The notes below the pieces were generated by a model. The model was not told the DNA's origin, ran no database searches, and saw only the letters and a list, made by a program, of their open reading frames with translations. The position numbers and the translations under genes were made by a program. A stretch of 64,000 nt of DNA from Gammaproteobacteria bacterium RIFCSPHIGHO2_12_FULL_36_30 (GTDB lineage Bacteria > Pseudomonadota > Gammaproteobacteria > Coxiellales > Coxiellaceae). The stretch is from assembly GCA_001801815.1 (NCBI GenBank), contig MGXU01000001.1:1-64000 (forward strand). Reading direction: 5' to 3'. This document shows positions 8,054-17,458 of this stretch, one piece after another (position 1 is the stretch's first letter; every line of letters begins with the position of its first letter).

Positions 8054-9242
8054 ATTTATATGGATCGGAATTAATAATGCCGGACAAAAAATATCTGGAA
8101 AAATAAGCGCTGAGAATAAAATTGCAGCAAAAACAATAATTGAAAAAAATGATATTGCTTTAATATCGATTAAAAAAAATTATGCAAATTTATTTAGTGC
8201 AAAACAAAAATTTACACATAAACAACGTCTCGATTTTACGCAGCAATTACAGTTATTACTGCAGGCCAGTATTCCGCTAAGCGATTCACTTGCGTTAATT
8301 GCAAAAACATCACAAGATAAAATAATTCAAGTATTTTCAGCCGCGCTACAAGAAAAAATAATATCAGGAACTGATTTTGCAACTGCACTCACTGATTTTC
8401 CAAATCATTTTACAAAAACCGATTGTCAAATGATTGCGGCGGGCGAAAAAAGCGGTCAACTTGACATTGCATTAACACAATTAATTGAAAATCAGGAACA
8501 GCGTCTGCAGTTAAAAAGCAAAATTGGTAAAGCATTATTTTATCCGCTAAGTGTTTTATGTATTGCAATAATTATTGCTGCGGGATTAATTATTTTTGTG
8601 ATTCCACAATTTCAATCTATTTATAGTAATTTTGGCGCGCGATTACCAATGATGACTTGCTGTTTAATTTCTATGAGTCATTATTTAAGTCAACATGGTT
8701 TATTTTATCTTGTCATTTTAACTATATTATTTTTGATTTTAAAAAAAATATTGAGTGAGCATTATTTTTTAAAAAATAAAATGGGACAATTATTTTTAAA
8801 GTTGCCGTTTGTGCGAACGTTGTTGATTACAAAACATGTTGCAGAATGGAGTCAATTACTGGCAATGATGTTGTCGGCTGGAATTCCGCTGGTCGATGCG
8901 CTGCAAATTGCTAATCAAGTAATTTCGCAGCCTGTTTTCGCACAACAAATGCTAGATGTTCGAACTGCGGTGATCGCTGGAAAATCACTCCATATCGCGC
9001 TTGATATATGTCATTATTTTCCAGTGCGCGCAAAAACAATGATAGCGATTGCTGAAAATGCAGATGCACTGCCTTTTATGATGAAAAAAATTGCGATACT
9101 CTATCAAAATAGCTTAAATGAAACGCTGGATCGCTTGAGCAAATTACTCGAGCCTGTCATTATGATTACTGTTGCGAGTTTGGTATCGGGATTAATTATT
9201 GCAATGTATTTGCCGATATTTAAAATGGGGAGCGTTGTATGA
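8046..9242 (+). CDS. pilC: type IV pilus inner-membrane platform protein
   Basis: 398 residues, normal for PilC/GspF. Two repeated T2SSF cytoplasmic domains (around residues 60-185 and 265-385) each precede membrane segments; the central hydrophobic helices (ALFYPLSVLCIAIIIAAGLI and a second near 220) and the C-terminal one (TVASLVSGLIIAMYLPIF) are clear. Family motifs such as FTQQLQLLLQASIPL and QLLAMMLSAGIPLVDAL are present. It is the platform that PilB rotates. The start overlaps pilB by 8 bases and the end overlaps pilD by 4, so the pil genes form one operon. Confidence 0.93.
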   Translation: MREFIWIGINNAGQKISGKISAENKIAAKTIIEKNDIALISIKKNYANLFSAKQKFTHKQRLDFTQQLQLLLQASIPLSDSLALIAKTSQDKIIQVFSAALQEKIISGTDFATALTDFPNHFTKTDCQMIAAGEKSGQLDIALTQLIENQEQRLQLKSKIGKALFYPLSVLCIAIIIAAGLIIFVIPQFQSIYSNFGARLPMMTCCLISMSHYLSQHGLFYLVILTILFLILKKILSEHYFLKNKMGQLFLKLPFVRTLLITKHVAEWSQLLAMMLSAGIPLVDALQIANQVISQPVFAQQMLDVRTAVIAGKSLHIALDICHYFPVRAKTMIAIAENADALPFMMKKIAILYQNSLNETLDRLSKLLEPVIMITVASLVSGLIIAMYLPIFKMGSVV

Positions 9243-10078
9243 TTGGAACATTTATTTTAATTTTTATTCTCGGTGCAATTATTGGTAGTTTTTTAAATGT
9301 AGTTATTTATCGCTATCCAATTATGTTAGAGCGCGAATGGAATGTGCAATGCGCTGAGCAATTGCATGAAACACTGCCAGAACCATCAACAGAAAAATTC
9401 AATTTATGCGTGCCACGTTCACATTGCCCACACTGTAAAAATAAAATTGCGTGGTGGTGTAATATTCCTATTTTTAGTTATATTTTTTTGCGTGCAAAAT
9501 GTTTATATTGTCACGCATCAATTTCACCGCAATATTTTGTCGTTGAAATTATTTCAGCCATTTTACCAGTTTTAGTTGTAATGCATTTTGGATTAACGCC
9601 AGCAGCATATGCAATTATTTTATTAACATGGGGGTTAATCGCGCTGAGTTTTATTGATTTCAATCATCAGTTTTTACCAGATCCCATTACCTACATTTTA
9701 TTGTGGCTTGGATTAATTATTTCAACACGATATATTCTAATTACGCCAGAGCAAGCGATTATTGGCGCAATTATTGGGTATTTGTTTTTATGGATTGTTG
9801 GAAAAATATATTTATTATTACGCAAACAAGAAGGGATGGGATTGGGTGATTGTAAAATGTTTGCGATGATTGGCGCATGGGTCGGCGCGGTTTCATTACT
9901 GTATGTATTATTATTATCAACACTTCTTGGCTTAATTATAAGTCTTTCTTTATTGGTATTGAAAAAAATAAATAAATCAAAACCAATTTCTTTTGGCCCT
10001 TTTATTGCAATTGGTGGTTGGTGTGTAATTGTGTATGGTAATCAAATTACAATGTGGATTACAAAATGTCTGTCGTAA
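9239..10078 (+). CDS. pilD: prepilin leader peptidase / N-methyltransferase
   Basis: 279 residues. PilD cleaves prepilin leaders and methylates the new N-terminal Phe. Seen in order: N-terminal membrane helix with GSFLNVVIYR, the four-Cys zinc motif (CPHC then CLYC, residues about 63-92), the first aspartate in SFIDFNHQFLPD, and the GxGD aspartyl protease motif in GMGLGDCKMFAMIG. Several further membrane helices follow. The start overlaps pilC by 4 bases; the 3' end overlaps coaE. This pilABCD-coaE order is common in gammaproteobacteria. Confidence 0.94.
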   Translation: MIGTFILIFILGAIIGSFLNVVIYRYPIMLEREWNVQCAEQLHETLPEPSTEKFNLCVPRSHCPHCKNKIAWWCNIPIFSYIFLRAKCLYCHASISPQYFVVEIISAILPVLVVMHFGLTPAAYAIILLTWGLIALSFIDFNHQFLPDPITYILLWLGLIISTRYILITPEQAIIGAIIGYLFLWIVGKIYLLLRKQEGMGLGDCKMFAMIGAWVGAVSLLYVLLLSTLLGLIISLSLLVLKKINKSKPISFGPFIAIGGWCVIVYGNQITMWITKCLS

Positions 10079-10683
10079 AAAAAACAATTTGTATTGGTTT
10101 AACTGGCGGAATTGGCAGTGGAAAAACAACCGCAGCAAATACATTTAAAAAATTAAATGTTCCAATTATTGATGCGGATGGTATTGCGCGTCACATTACA
10201 CAAAAAAATGAAATGGCTTACGAAAAAATTGTAACGCATTTTGGAAAAAAAATTTTAAATAATAATCATGACATTGATCGTGCAAAATTACGCGAATTAA
10301 TTTTTGAAAATAAAATTGAAAAAGAATGGTTAGAAGATTTATTACATCCCATGATTAGAAAAATTATGAAGGATGCAATAGAAAAAATAAAATCGCCCTA
10401 TTGCATTTGCATTATTCCTTTATTAGCAGAATCAACTGGAATTGATTTTATTGATCGAGTTTTGGTAATCGATACTCCAGTTGAAATGCAATTAGTACGT
10501 GCAAAAAAAAGAGATGATGTTACTGAAATCGCAATTCAAAAAATTATTGATTCGCAAAGCAATCAAGCAGCAAGAATTAAAATAGCACACGACGTATTAT
10601 CTAATACTGGTGATATTGCAGCATTAGAAGAAAAAATAATGCAATTACATCAACAATATTTACGACTATCATCAAAGTGTTAA
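10066..10683 (+). CDS. coaE: dephospho-CoA kinase
   Basis: 205 residues from ATG 10066; GTG 10054 is also in frame but would extend the overlap with pilD. CoaE phosphorylates dephospho-CoA, the last step of coenzyme A synthesis. The P-loop LTGGIGSGKTTAAN sits at the N-terminus, followed by DADGIARHI, LHPMIR, and IPLLAES, all CoaE signatures, and a lid region RDDVTEIAIQKIIDSQ. Length is normal. It ends the pilus operon; a separate promoter before zapD suggests that transcription restarts there. Confidence 0.94.
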   Translation: MSVVKKTICIGLTGGIGSGKTTAANTFKKLNVPIIDADGIARHITQKNEMAYEKIVTHFGKKILNNNHDIDRAKLRELIFENKIEKEWLEDLLHPMIRKIMKDAIEKIKSPYCICIIPLLAESTGIDFIDRVLVIDTPVEMQLVRAKKRDDVTEIAIQKIIDSQSNQAARIKIAHDVLSNTGDIAALEEKIMQLHQQYLRLSSKC

Positions 10684-10759
10684 TGCCTGTACGATATGGT
10701 ATTTTTGTAAAAATTCTATTCTCGGCGAAAATTGCTGTTGTTATCTTTTCGTTCAAGTT

Positions 10760-10789
10760 TTGCCATGCTAAAATGACAAACATTATACT
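10760..10789 (+). promoter_or_regulatory. sigma-70-like promoter for zapD
   Basis: TTGCCA (10760-10765), an 18-bp spacer, and TATACT (10784-10789) lie 17 bp before the zapD ATG in the 123-bp gap after coaE. This is close to the vegetative consensus. Start of transcription would fall near 10796. Confidence 0.6.
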
Positions 10790-10806
10790 CATGAGATCGT
10801 TACGTT

Positions 10807-11625
10807 ATGACCACACCAACCACAATACAAGCTGAAGTGACCAGCACCACTCAAAATAATTTGATTATTTATGAAATGCCGCTCAACGATGCTGTTCGAA
10901 TTTGTTTGCGCCTCGAACATTTATTCCGTCAATTTGAAAAAACAGTGAGTAGCACTTCAACGCTCGCAACAAAAAATGCAATGGATGCGCTGCTGAAAAT
11001 TCAAGAAGTCACGGATCGTCCCGATATTAAATCTAAATTGAGTCAAACGCTGACGCAATATGCAAATACATTTGGTCAAATGAGTCGCTCGCCACAAATT
11101 GATAGTGCGCGATTACAAACTACATTAAAAAAAATTGATGTATTAAATAATTATTTGCACACACATCACGCGCGGATTGGCGAACCATTACGCCAAAATG
11201 ATTTTCTCGCACAAATTCGCTCTAATTTAACCAATCCAGGCGGTGTTTGTGATTATCGATTACCGGCTTATACATTATGGAAAAATAAACCTGCTGAAGA
11301 AAAAGCAAAAGATTTAAATACTTGGATGGAAACATTTCGTCCGTTGCACGATATTATGGAAGCGATTTTGCAATTAACGCGTGAATGCACACCGCTGCAA
11401 ACAGTCACAGCAGAAAATGGATTTTATTTACAGCCATTAAATCCCAATGCACCATGTCATTTAGTGCGTGTCGCATTGCCAGCACAAACTAATTTATATC
11501 CTGAATTTAGCGCCGGAAAACATCGTCTCACCATTCGTTTTTTAACACCGAGTTATTTTGGTGCTGGAAAATCAACTCAAACTCAAGGTTCAACATCATT
11601 TCAATTAGCATGTTGTAAAATTTAA
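10807..11625 (+). CDS. zapD: Z-ring associated protein ZapD
   Basis: 272 residues. ZapD (YacF) cross-links FtsZ filaments at mid-cell. The sequence follows the E. coli protein throughout: YEMPLNDAVRICLRLEHLF near the N-terminus, RIGEPLRQNDFLAQIRSNL, the PGGVCDYRLPAYTLW motif in the middle, ENGFYLQPL, and the C-terminal strand IRFLTP followed by FQLACC. The N-terminus is about 18 residues longer and the C-terminus slightly extended. The coaE-zapD order is the gammaproteobacterial one; the usual third gene, yacG, is replaced here by a His/Glu-rich gene one base after the stop. Confidence 0.9.
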   Translation: MTTPTTIQAEVTSTTQNNLIIYEMPLNDAVRICLRLEHLFRQFEKTVSSTSTLATKNAMDALLKIQEVTDRPDIKSKLSQTLTQYANTFGQMSRSPQIDSARLQTTLKKIDVLNNYLHTHHARIGEPLRQNDFLAQIRSNLTNPGGVCDYRLPAYTLWKNKPAEEKAKDLNTWMETFRPLHDIMEAILQLTRECTPLQTVTAENGFYLQPLNPNAPCHLVRVALPAQTNLYPEFSAGKHRLTIRFLTPSYFGAGKSTQTQGSTSFQLACCKI

Positions 11626-11626
11626 A

Positions 11627-12178
11627 ATGCCTGAAAAAAAATCAAGATCCATGGAAGAATTACAAAAGTTAATGGATGAATACAATGAAGTTGTGAAAGA
11701 ATTACAGCAAGAAGCAAGGGAGAGCACAGAACAAAATAATGAAGCGCAAAATGAGGAATCAGGACAAGCGGAATCAGCGCACGAATCATCAGAAAATCAC
11801 GCAGAGGAACAACACGAACATGCAAAGGAATTTCATCATCACATGCATCAATTGCATGAAGCATTAACACATATTGAAGAATTGCATCATCAAGAAGCAG
11901 AATCGAAAAGCGAAAGAGCATCACATTTTTTTGAACATCATGCAAAAGCAATCGAACACGCGAATGAACATTTGCGTCATATGCAAGAACATTTTGATGA
12001 AATGCTTGAAGAATCAATTGAAGAGGAAATGGAAGAATTGGAAGAATTGCGCGAACGCATTATGCATTTAGCACAAGAAATTATGCGTGAAAAATATGAG
12101 GCGTATGAAAAAGCAAAAAAAGCAGAAGAAGAAAAACATCCTCATCCGCATCCACATGAACCATCAGATTCACACTAA
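11627..12178 (+). CDS. His/Glu-rich coiled-coil protein downstream of zapD
   Basis: 183 residues, no recognised family. About 25 residues are His and roughly a third are Glu, arranged in heptad-like helical blocks (EHANEHLRHMQEHFDEML, then EEEMEELEELRERIMHLAQE) with a His-Pro tail (HPHPHPHEP). Poly-acidic coiled coil with spaced His is what one would expect of a metal-buffering or pH-sensing protein, but that is inference. ATG follows the zapD stop by one base, so it is translated with zapD, and its 3' end overlaps the convergent hydrolase gene by 9 bp. The frame is a genuine coding one: the opposite-strand frame here is a mirror artefact. Confidence 0.65.
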   Translation: MPEKKSRSMEELQKLMDEYNEVVKELQQEARESTEQNNEAQNEESGQAESAHESSENHAEEQHEHAKEFHHHMHQLHEALTHIEELHHQEAESKSERASHFFEHHAKAIEHANEHLRHMQEHFDEMLEESIEEEMEELEELRERIMHLAQEIMREKYEAYEKAKKAEEEKHPHPHPHEPSDSH

Positions 12179-12961
12179 AAATTTTTTAATTACCCGAACA
12201 TATTCTTGCGGATATTCAATATGTGGAATGTGTCCACAATTTTCAAAACAATGAAGCTGTGCGTGCGGAATTTCAGCTGCCATTTTTTTTGATAATTCCG
12301 GTAGTAAAATAATATCTTGATCACCTGTCACAACCAATGTCTGCGCTTTTATTTCTTTTAACCATTCGCTTGAATCAAATGTGCTAATTGCAGCAAGTTG
12401 TCCTTCATATCCAGTGATTGTAAATGGATAAGGATTTTGTTGCGCTAAACGGATTAAATCATCAAGTTTTCCAGGTTGCGCTAAATATTGCGCTGAAAAT
12501 CCCCACGCACACATTGCTTTCATTAATGATTCTATCGGCGCATTTGCTTTTAATAATTCAAGATGCGCATTTAAATAAATATGAAAAACAGATTTAATCG
12601 ACATTGCAGAATTACTAATAATTAATTTTTTTATTAATGTTGGATATTTATATGCGAGCATTTGCACTAAATGTCCGCCCATTGAATTTCCAATAAAATG
12701 TGCGCTTTTTATTTTTAACGCTTCGCATAATGAAAAAATATCATGCGCCATTTGTTCGATAGAATAAAAACCTTTTGGCACATCAGTTTGTCCTGCGCCG
12801 CGATTATTTAATAAAATCACTTGGAATTCTTGCGATAATGCACCGAGCACTGGCGTCCAACCTAAATGATCTGCGCTAAATCCAGAAACCAAAACTAATG
12901 GCTCACCTTTTCCGTGTATTTCATAATACATATTGATGTCGTTGATTTTTATTTTTGGCAT
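12170..12961 (-). CDS. alpha/beta-fold hydrolase
   Basis: 263 residues, a complete single-domain alpha/beta hydrolase. The oxyanion region LVSGFSADHLGW and the NNRGAGQTD strand precede the nucleophile elbow GNSMGG (Ser near residue 93); the acid is in VVTGDQDIILLPE and the His in CGHIPHIEYP. No signal peptide, so cytoplasmic. The family covers esterases, lactonases and C-C hydrolases; the substrate cannot be assigned. It is convergent with the His/Glu-rich gene and lies beyond the end of the secA transcript. Confidence 0.85.
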   Translation of the reverse strand: MPKIKINDINMYYEIHGKGEPLVLVSGFSADHLGWTPVLGALSQEFQVILLNNRGAGQTDVPKGFYSIEQMAHDIFSLCEALKIKSAHFIGNSMGGHLVQMLAYKYPTLIKKLIISNSAMSIKSVFHIYLNAHLELLKANAPIESLMKAMCAWGFSAQYLAQPGKLDDLIRLAQQNPYPFTITGYEGQLAAISTFDSSEWLKEIKAQTLVVTGDQDIILLPELSKKMAAEIPHAQLHCFENCGHIPHIEYPQEYVRVIKKFLV

Positions 12962-13006
12962 TGCTCACTCCACATCTTGAGGTCACAGATTGTAACTTCA
13001 AGTTCT

Positions 13007-13168
13007 TTATTTTTGTGAAACACAAACACCTAATCTTTCTTCTTCTTTGCGATAGTATTGTGAAATTTGATGCCTTCTTTTTAATTCTTCAAAAAATAGA
13101 TAGGTTGATGACAATCGTCTTTTATCCTTAACCAGATTTGGTGCGGGATCACATGTAGTTTTTGGCAT
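13007..13168 (-). CDS. 53-residue basic protein coupled to secA
   Basis: The ATG directly follows the secA stop (TAGATG), opening 53 codons to TAA at 13009-13007. The product (MPKTTCDPAPN at the start, then a basic helix LFFEELKRRHQ and YYRKEEERLGV) is not recognised. Codon usage matches neighbours and the zero-base spacing suggests translational coupling to SecA. It is below usual size cut-offs. Whether it acts with SecA is unknown. Confidence 0.5.
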   Translation of the reverse strand: MPKTTCDPAPNLVKDKRRLSSTYLFFEELKRRHQISQYYRKEEERLGVCVSQK

Positions 13169-15901
13169 CTACAATCTTCCATGACACTGTTTGAATTTTT
13201 TTCCTGAACCACAATGACACGGATCATTACGCCCTACCTTTGGCGCATGTCGAATAAATGGTTGTTGCGATTCTGTTTCTTCTTCATGTGCAACACCATT
13301 TGCATTATCTGGTATTGAAGATATTTCTTGATGAGTAAAATGTAATTGCGGCGCATGTAAATCCGATCGCGCTTGTTGCATCATTTCAGGCGTTGCCACT
13401 CTTATTTTTGATATTGTTGAAATAAATCCATATTTAATATTATCTAATAAGCTTGTAAACATATTAAATGATTCGCGTTTAAATTCTTGTGTCGGATTTT
13501 TTTGTGCGTATCCTCGCAATTGAATTCCTTGGCGCATTTGATCCATCGCTGACAAATGATCTTTCCAATGCGTATCAAGCGTTTCCAACATAATATTTTT
13601 TTCTGCGTTGCGCAGTTGATCTGCACCAATTTCAGCTTCTTTTGCAGCATATGCAGTAACCAATGCGTCTAATATTTTTTTCTTTAATGTTTCTTCGTGT
13701 AATTGCGTTTCCTTTTCTAACCATTCGCGAATAGGAATTTGTAAATTAAAATCTAGCTGTAATTGTTTTTCTAATCCAGCAACATCCCATTGCTCTTCCA
13801 TACTTTCTTTCGGAATAAATTGATGAAATAAAGTGTCAACCACTTCTTCGCGTAATTCAGAAACTGATTTTGAAATATCGGTTGCTTCTAATAATTGAAA
13901 ACGTTGTTGATAAATTACTTTGCGTTGATCATTTGCAACATCGTCATATTCTAATAAATGTTTTCGAATATCGAAATTGTGACCTTCAACACGACGTTGT
14001 GCTTTTTCAATTGCGCGAGAAAGCATGTTGTGTTGAATCACTTCACCCTTTTGTAAACCCATTTTGCGCATCATAAACATCAAACGATCACCGCCAAAAA
14101 TTCGCAATAAATTATCTTCCATTGATAAATAAAATTGCGAAATACCAGGATCACCTTGTCGACCCGATCGTCCACGTAATTGATTATCGATACGACGCGA
14201 TTCATGTCGTTCACTTCCCAATACAAATAACCCGCCACTTGCAACAACTGCGTCGTGACGTTTTTGCCAATCTTGTTTGAGCGCTTCAATTTGTTCTTCG
14301 GTTGGATTATTTAATTCTGAAATTTCTAATTTAATATTACCACCTAAAACAATATCTGTTCCACGACCCGCCATGTTTGTTGCAATCGTAACTGCACCGG
14401 GACGACCTGCTTCTGCAATAATATTTGCTTCGCGAGCATGTTGTTTTGCATTTAAAACTTGATGTGTAATTTTCGCTTGTTTTAAGCGATTTGATAACAA
14501 TTCTGATGTTTCAACTGATGCAGTCCCAACTAAGATTGGTTGACCTTTTGTGCGAACCACATTAATTTCTTCAATGATCGCATCAAATTTTTCATTTTGT
14601 GTTAAATAAATTTTATCAGCTTCATCATTACGTATCATTTCTTTATTCGTCGGAATAATAACGACTTCTAATCCGTAAATTTTTTGAAATTCGAATGCTT
14701 CTGTATCAGCAGTTCCTGTCATACCCGATAATTTTTCATACATGCGAAAATAATTTTGAAATGTAATGGTCGCGAGTGTTTGATTTTCTAATTGTACTTT
14801 TACATTTTCTTTTGCTTCCATTGCTTGATGTAAACCATCCGACCAACGACGACCTTCCATTAATCGACCAGTATGTTCATCAACAATAATGACTTCGCCA
14901 TCTTTTACAACATACTCCACATCGCGGTGATATAACGTATTTGCTTTTAGTGCAGCATAAAAGTAATGCATTAATTGAATGTTAGAATAATCATATAAAC
15001 TTTCACCAAGCTTTAATAAACCATTTTTCACCATCAAGTCTTCAACTTTTTGATGGCCGCGCTCCGTTAAATGCGCTTGACGATTTTTTTCATCGAGCGT
15101 GTAATCACCACGACGCTCTTCAGGAAGCTCTTCGTCTTTTTCTTCTTCCGACATTTTTTGAAATTTTAAATGCGGAATTAATTTATTCATGCTGACATAA
15201 AATTCTGAGGATTCTTCTGCTTGTCCGGAAATAATTAATGGTGTGCGTGCTTCGTCAATTAAAATGGAATCAACTTCATCAATAATTGCAAAATGGAGCG
15301 GACGTTGTACGCGTTGTGATAAATCATAAACCATGTTGTCGCGCAAATAATCAAAACCAAATTCATTATTGGTGCCGTAAGTAATATCTTTTGCATATGC
15401 ACTTTGTTTTTCATCGTGTGACATGTTTGTTAAATTCACGCCGACAGTTAAACCTAAAAATGTGTAGATCGGTAACATCCATTCCGCATCACGTTTCGCT
15501 AAATAATCATTCACTGTGATAACGTGTACACCGCGATTCGTTAATGCATTTAAATATGCAGGCAAAGTCGACATTAATGTTTTACCTTCACCAGTGCGCA
15601 TTTCGGAAATTTTGCCGTCATGCAAAACCATCCCACCGATTAATTGCACATCAAAATGACGCAAGCCTAACGTACGCTTTGACGCTTCACGCACTACTGC
15701 AAACGCTTCGGGTAAAACGCTATTAATATCTTCGCCTTTGGATAAACGATCGCGAAATTCAGCTGTTTTTGCTTGCAGCTCTGCATCAGATAATGCTTGT
15801 AATGCAGGTTCAAATGCATTAATTTTTTGTACGATTTTGCGATAGCCGCGCAATAAACGCTCATTTCGTGTGCCAAATATTTTTTTTAATAATCCCAACA
15901 T
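13169..15901 (-). CDS. secA: preprotein translocase ATPase SecA
   Basis: 910 residues, standard length. SecA drives post-translational export through SecYEG. Present in order: the N-terminal [15 protein letters not shown], Walker A MRTGEGKT, the DEAD-type box in [22 protein letters not shown], the IRA/helical domains with [24 protein letters not shown]2 with [14 protein letters not shown] and the arginine-finger motif [11 protein letters not shown], and the C-terminal SecB/lipid-binding zinc motif [14 protein letters not shown]. Intact. It lies close to dciA and lpxC, as in other gammaproteobacteria. Confidence 0.98.
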   Translation of the reverse strand: MLGLLKKIFGTRNERLLRGYRKIVQKINAFEPALQALSDAELQAKTAEFRDRLSKGEDINSVLPEAFAVVREASKRTLGLRHFDVQLIGGMVLHDGKISEMRTGEGKTLMSTLPAYLNALTNRGVHVITVNDYLAKRDAEWMLPIYTFLGLTVGVNLTNMSHDEKQSAYAKDITYGTNNEFGFDYLRDNMVYDLSQRVQRPLHFAIIDEVDSILIDEARTPLIISGQAEESSEFYVSMNKLIPHLKFQKMSEEEKDEELPEERRGDYTLDEKNRQAHLTERGHQKVEDLMVKNGLLKLGESLYDYSNIQLMHYFYAALKANTLYHRDVEYVVKDGEVIIVDEHTGRLMEGRRWSDGLHQAMEAKENVKVQLENQTLATITFQNYFRMYEKLSGMTGTADTEAFEFQKIYGLEVVIIPTNKEMIRNDEADKIYLTQNEKFDAIIEEINVVRTKGQPILVGTASVETSELLSNRLKQAKITHQVLNAKQHAREANIIAEAGRPGAVTIATNMAGRGTDIVLGGNIKLEISELNNPTEEQIEALKQDWQKRHDAVVASGGLFVLGSERHESRRIDNQLRGRSGRQGDPGISQFYLSMEDNLLRIFGGDRLMFMMRKMGLQKGEVIQHNMLSRAIEKAQRRVEGHNFDIRKHLLEYDDVANDQRKVIYQQRFQLLEATDISKSVSELREEVVDTLFHQFIPKESMEEQWDVAGLEKQLQLDFNLQIPIREWLEKETQLHEETLKKKILDALVTAYAAKEAEIGADQLRNAEKNIMLETLDTHWKDHLSAMDQMRQGIQLRGYAQKNPTQEFKRESFNMFTSLLDNIKYGFISTISKIRVATPEMMQQARSDLHAPQLHFTHQEISSIPDNANGVAHEEETESQQPFIRHAPKVGRNDPCHCGSGKKFKQCHGRL

Positions 15902-15962
15902 GCGTGTGCTCTTTGTGATATTTAGACTGCAAAGTCTACATGAAAAATGGGGTAATTTACAC

Positions 15963-16286
15963 TTAGCCAGCAGCTCTTTTTGCTTTATTTAATTTCGGAA
16001 CGAGCTTGATGGATAAATAACAACCCAGGGCATTTGCATAACGTCGAAGTGTATCAAGGGATGGTGAGTGACGTTCTCTGCCAAAGCCTGCTTCTAATCT
16101 TGAAATAGCAGAAGGTGAAGTATGCATTGCCTTTGCTAATTCTTTTTGTGATTTGCCTTTCATTTTGCGCGCGCGGATTAATTCTGCAACCAACGCAAAT
16201 TCTTCTTCTAAGTCGTTGTATTCTTTTTTTACTGCGGGATTTTTTAGCGCTTTATTTTTAAAAGCGGCGTGAGTTAATTTTTTCAT
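15963..16286 (-). CDS. solitary XRE/HigA-type HTH regulator
   Basis: 107 residues. The helix-turn-helix [21 protein letters not shown] (split across residues about 48-68) and following [20 protein letters not shown] are typical of HigA-like antitoxins; the long N-terminal lead ([22 protein letters not shown]) is seen in antitoxins of RelE/HigB pairs. No toxin gene lies on either side: secA is downstream and dciA is divergent. It may be an orphan antitoxin or an autorepressor recruited for another task. A strong promoter with repeated TATCAAA motifs lies upstream. Confidence 0.85.
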   Translation of the reverse strand: MKKLTHAAFKNKALKNPAVKKEYNDLEEEFALVAELIRARKMKGKSQKELAKAMHTSPSAISRLEAGFGRERHSPSLDTLRRYANALGCYLSIKLVPKLNKAKRAAG

Positions 16287-16345
16287 GATTTTCTACGTCT
16301 TTTGCTAATTTTTATTAGTAGTGATGGAAATATTCCATTTCATAT

Positions 16346-16384
16346 AAAATACCATATTTGATAATTAAGTGTCAAGTTTGATAA
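16346..16384 (-). promoter_or_regulatory. strong promoter with operator-like TATCAAA repeats for the XRE gene
   Basis: On the minus strand TTGACA (16375-16370), an 18-bp spacer and TATTTT (16351-16346) form a near-consensus promoter. TTTGATAA occurs twice on the plus strand, at 16357-16364 and 16377-16384, exactly 20 bp apart, so the two sites fall on the same DNA face and bracket the -35. This is the layout of an autoregulated antitoxin-like repressor. Confidence 0.65.
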
Positions 16385-16467
16385 CTATTAAATCTTAAGT
16401 TAAGCGCAAGAAAATATCAGCTCTAAAAAAATCCCACTACCGTGTTTTCTTTGATATGATTTGATTC

Positions 16468-16797
16468 ATGCAAAACACATTTCAAAAGCAAACTGACTTA
16501 AATCCCGTGATGGAAGAACTCGCACATTCTGCATTGGGAAAAATTATTCAAAAGGCGCGATGGCTGATGACAATTAATCGCGCGCTGCAAAATATTTTAC
16601 CTGCAGCATTCGCACCTTATTGTCATGTGATGAATGTCGATCAATCAATTTTAATTGTAGGTGTGAGCAACGCTGCAATTGCAACGCGCATTAAATTTAT
16701 TTCAGCGGATTTAATTCGGGAATTGCATAAGCAAACGGAATTTGTGCGGATTCAAACTATTCATTGTAAAGTGTGTGCGAAGAGTGTTCGTTATTAA
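16468..16797 (+). CDS. dciA: DciA-type replicative helicase loader (DUF721)
   Basis: 109 residues. DciA loads the DnaB helicase in bacteria lacking DnaC. The DUF721 pattern is clear: an N-terminal LGKIIQKARWLMTINRALQNILP helix (split), a central HVMNVDQSILIVGVSNAAIATRIKF strand pattern and a C-terminal RIQTIHCKV strand. It sits between secA and lpxC, its usual place in gammaproteobacteria. TATGAT (16455-16460) lies only 7 bp before the ATG and no ribosome binding site is seen, so the mRNA could be nearly leaderless. The 3' end overlaps the convergent gene by 4 bp. Confidence 0.85.
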   Translation: MQNTFQKQTDLNPVMEELAHSALGKIIQKARWLMTINRALQNILPAAFAPYCHVMNVDQSILIVGVSNAAIATRIKFISADLIRELHKQTEFVRIQTIHCKVCAKSVRY

Positions 16798-17450
16798 GAA
16801 AATTCATTATGCTTGCTGTATAATTTTATTTGTTTGCCTTGCGATGTAAACAACCAGTCCCAATTACAACTGCCTAATGGTGTATTACCCTTAAAACGAT
16901 AACGATGCTGATTCACAATTAAATCACCCGTGTAAACACCATGACGCACTATACGATACTCACCTCCGTCCGTGACAAATTGCAAATATTTTCCATCAAC
17001 ATTTACTGCATGTATCGCACCCGATGTTACCCAAGCAGACGTTTCAAAATAAAGCGTTCTATTGTCTGGCGAAAATGATAGATCTTTTGGATCGACAATC
17101 ATCTTTGTTGGATGATCGCAATGAAAATTATTTTTAACAAGTCGCTTTATTTGCATTGTTTTTAAATCAGCGATCCATATTTCATCACCGTAATTACTTC
17201 CAGTGTCTGCAAAATCACCGCAATGTCCAGGCATTATATGATTACCGCGTTTAATAAACGCAAGCCATCTTCCATTTGGGGATAATGTTGGGTGGTTATT
17301 TTTATCGGAATGTGTCAATTGTAATACTTGATGCATTTTTTCTGAATAGAAAAAAATGTTGCCTGATTTTGAATAGGTATACGCTCCTTGATCTGCAAAT
17401 ACAGCATTAAATGATAATATGCATAATAAGACAAAAATTGTTTTTTTCAT
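16794..17450 (-). CDS. secreted TolB-like beta-propeller protein
   Basis: 218 residues if started at ATG 17450, giving a clean signal peptide (MKKTIFVLLCILSFNAVFA). Repeats of the TolB/WD40-like PD40 type follow: NHPTLSPNGRWLAFIKRG and LSFSPDNRTLYFETSAW, both with the SPxGxxLxF pattern. Only three or so blades are visible, so it is small for a propeller. It is probably periplasmic. It begins 8 bases after the upstream NPGN-type gene on the same strand, so the two may be co-transcribed. The true partner is not known. Confidence 0.7.
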   Translation of the reverse strand: MKKTIFVLLCILSFNAVFADQGAYTYSKSGNIFFYSEKMHQVLQLTHSDKNNHPTLSPNGRWLAFIKRGNHIMPGHCGDFADTGSNYGDEIWIADLKTMQIKRLVKNNFHCDHPTKMIVDPKDLSFSPDNRTLYFETSAWVTSGAIHAVNVDGKYLQFVTDGGEYRIVRHGVYTGDLIVNQHRYRFKGNTPLGSCNWDWLFTSQGKQIKLYSKHNEFS

Positions 17451-17458
17451 TTTACTGC

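Noticed and set aside
11622-12017. Minus-strand 131-codon frame
   Set aside because: It is the mirror of the His/Glu-rich gene; its His, Leu and Ala pattern is a composition effect.
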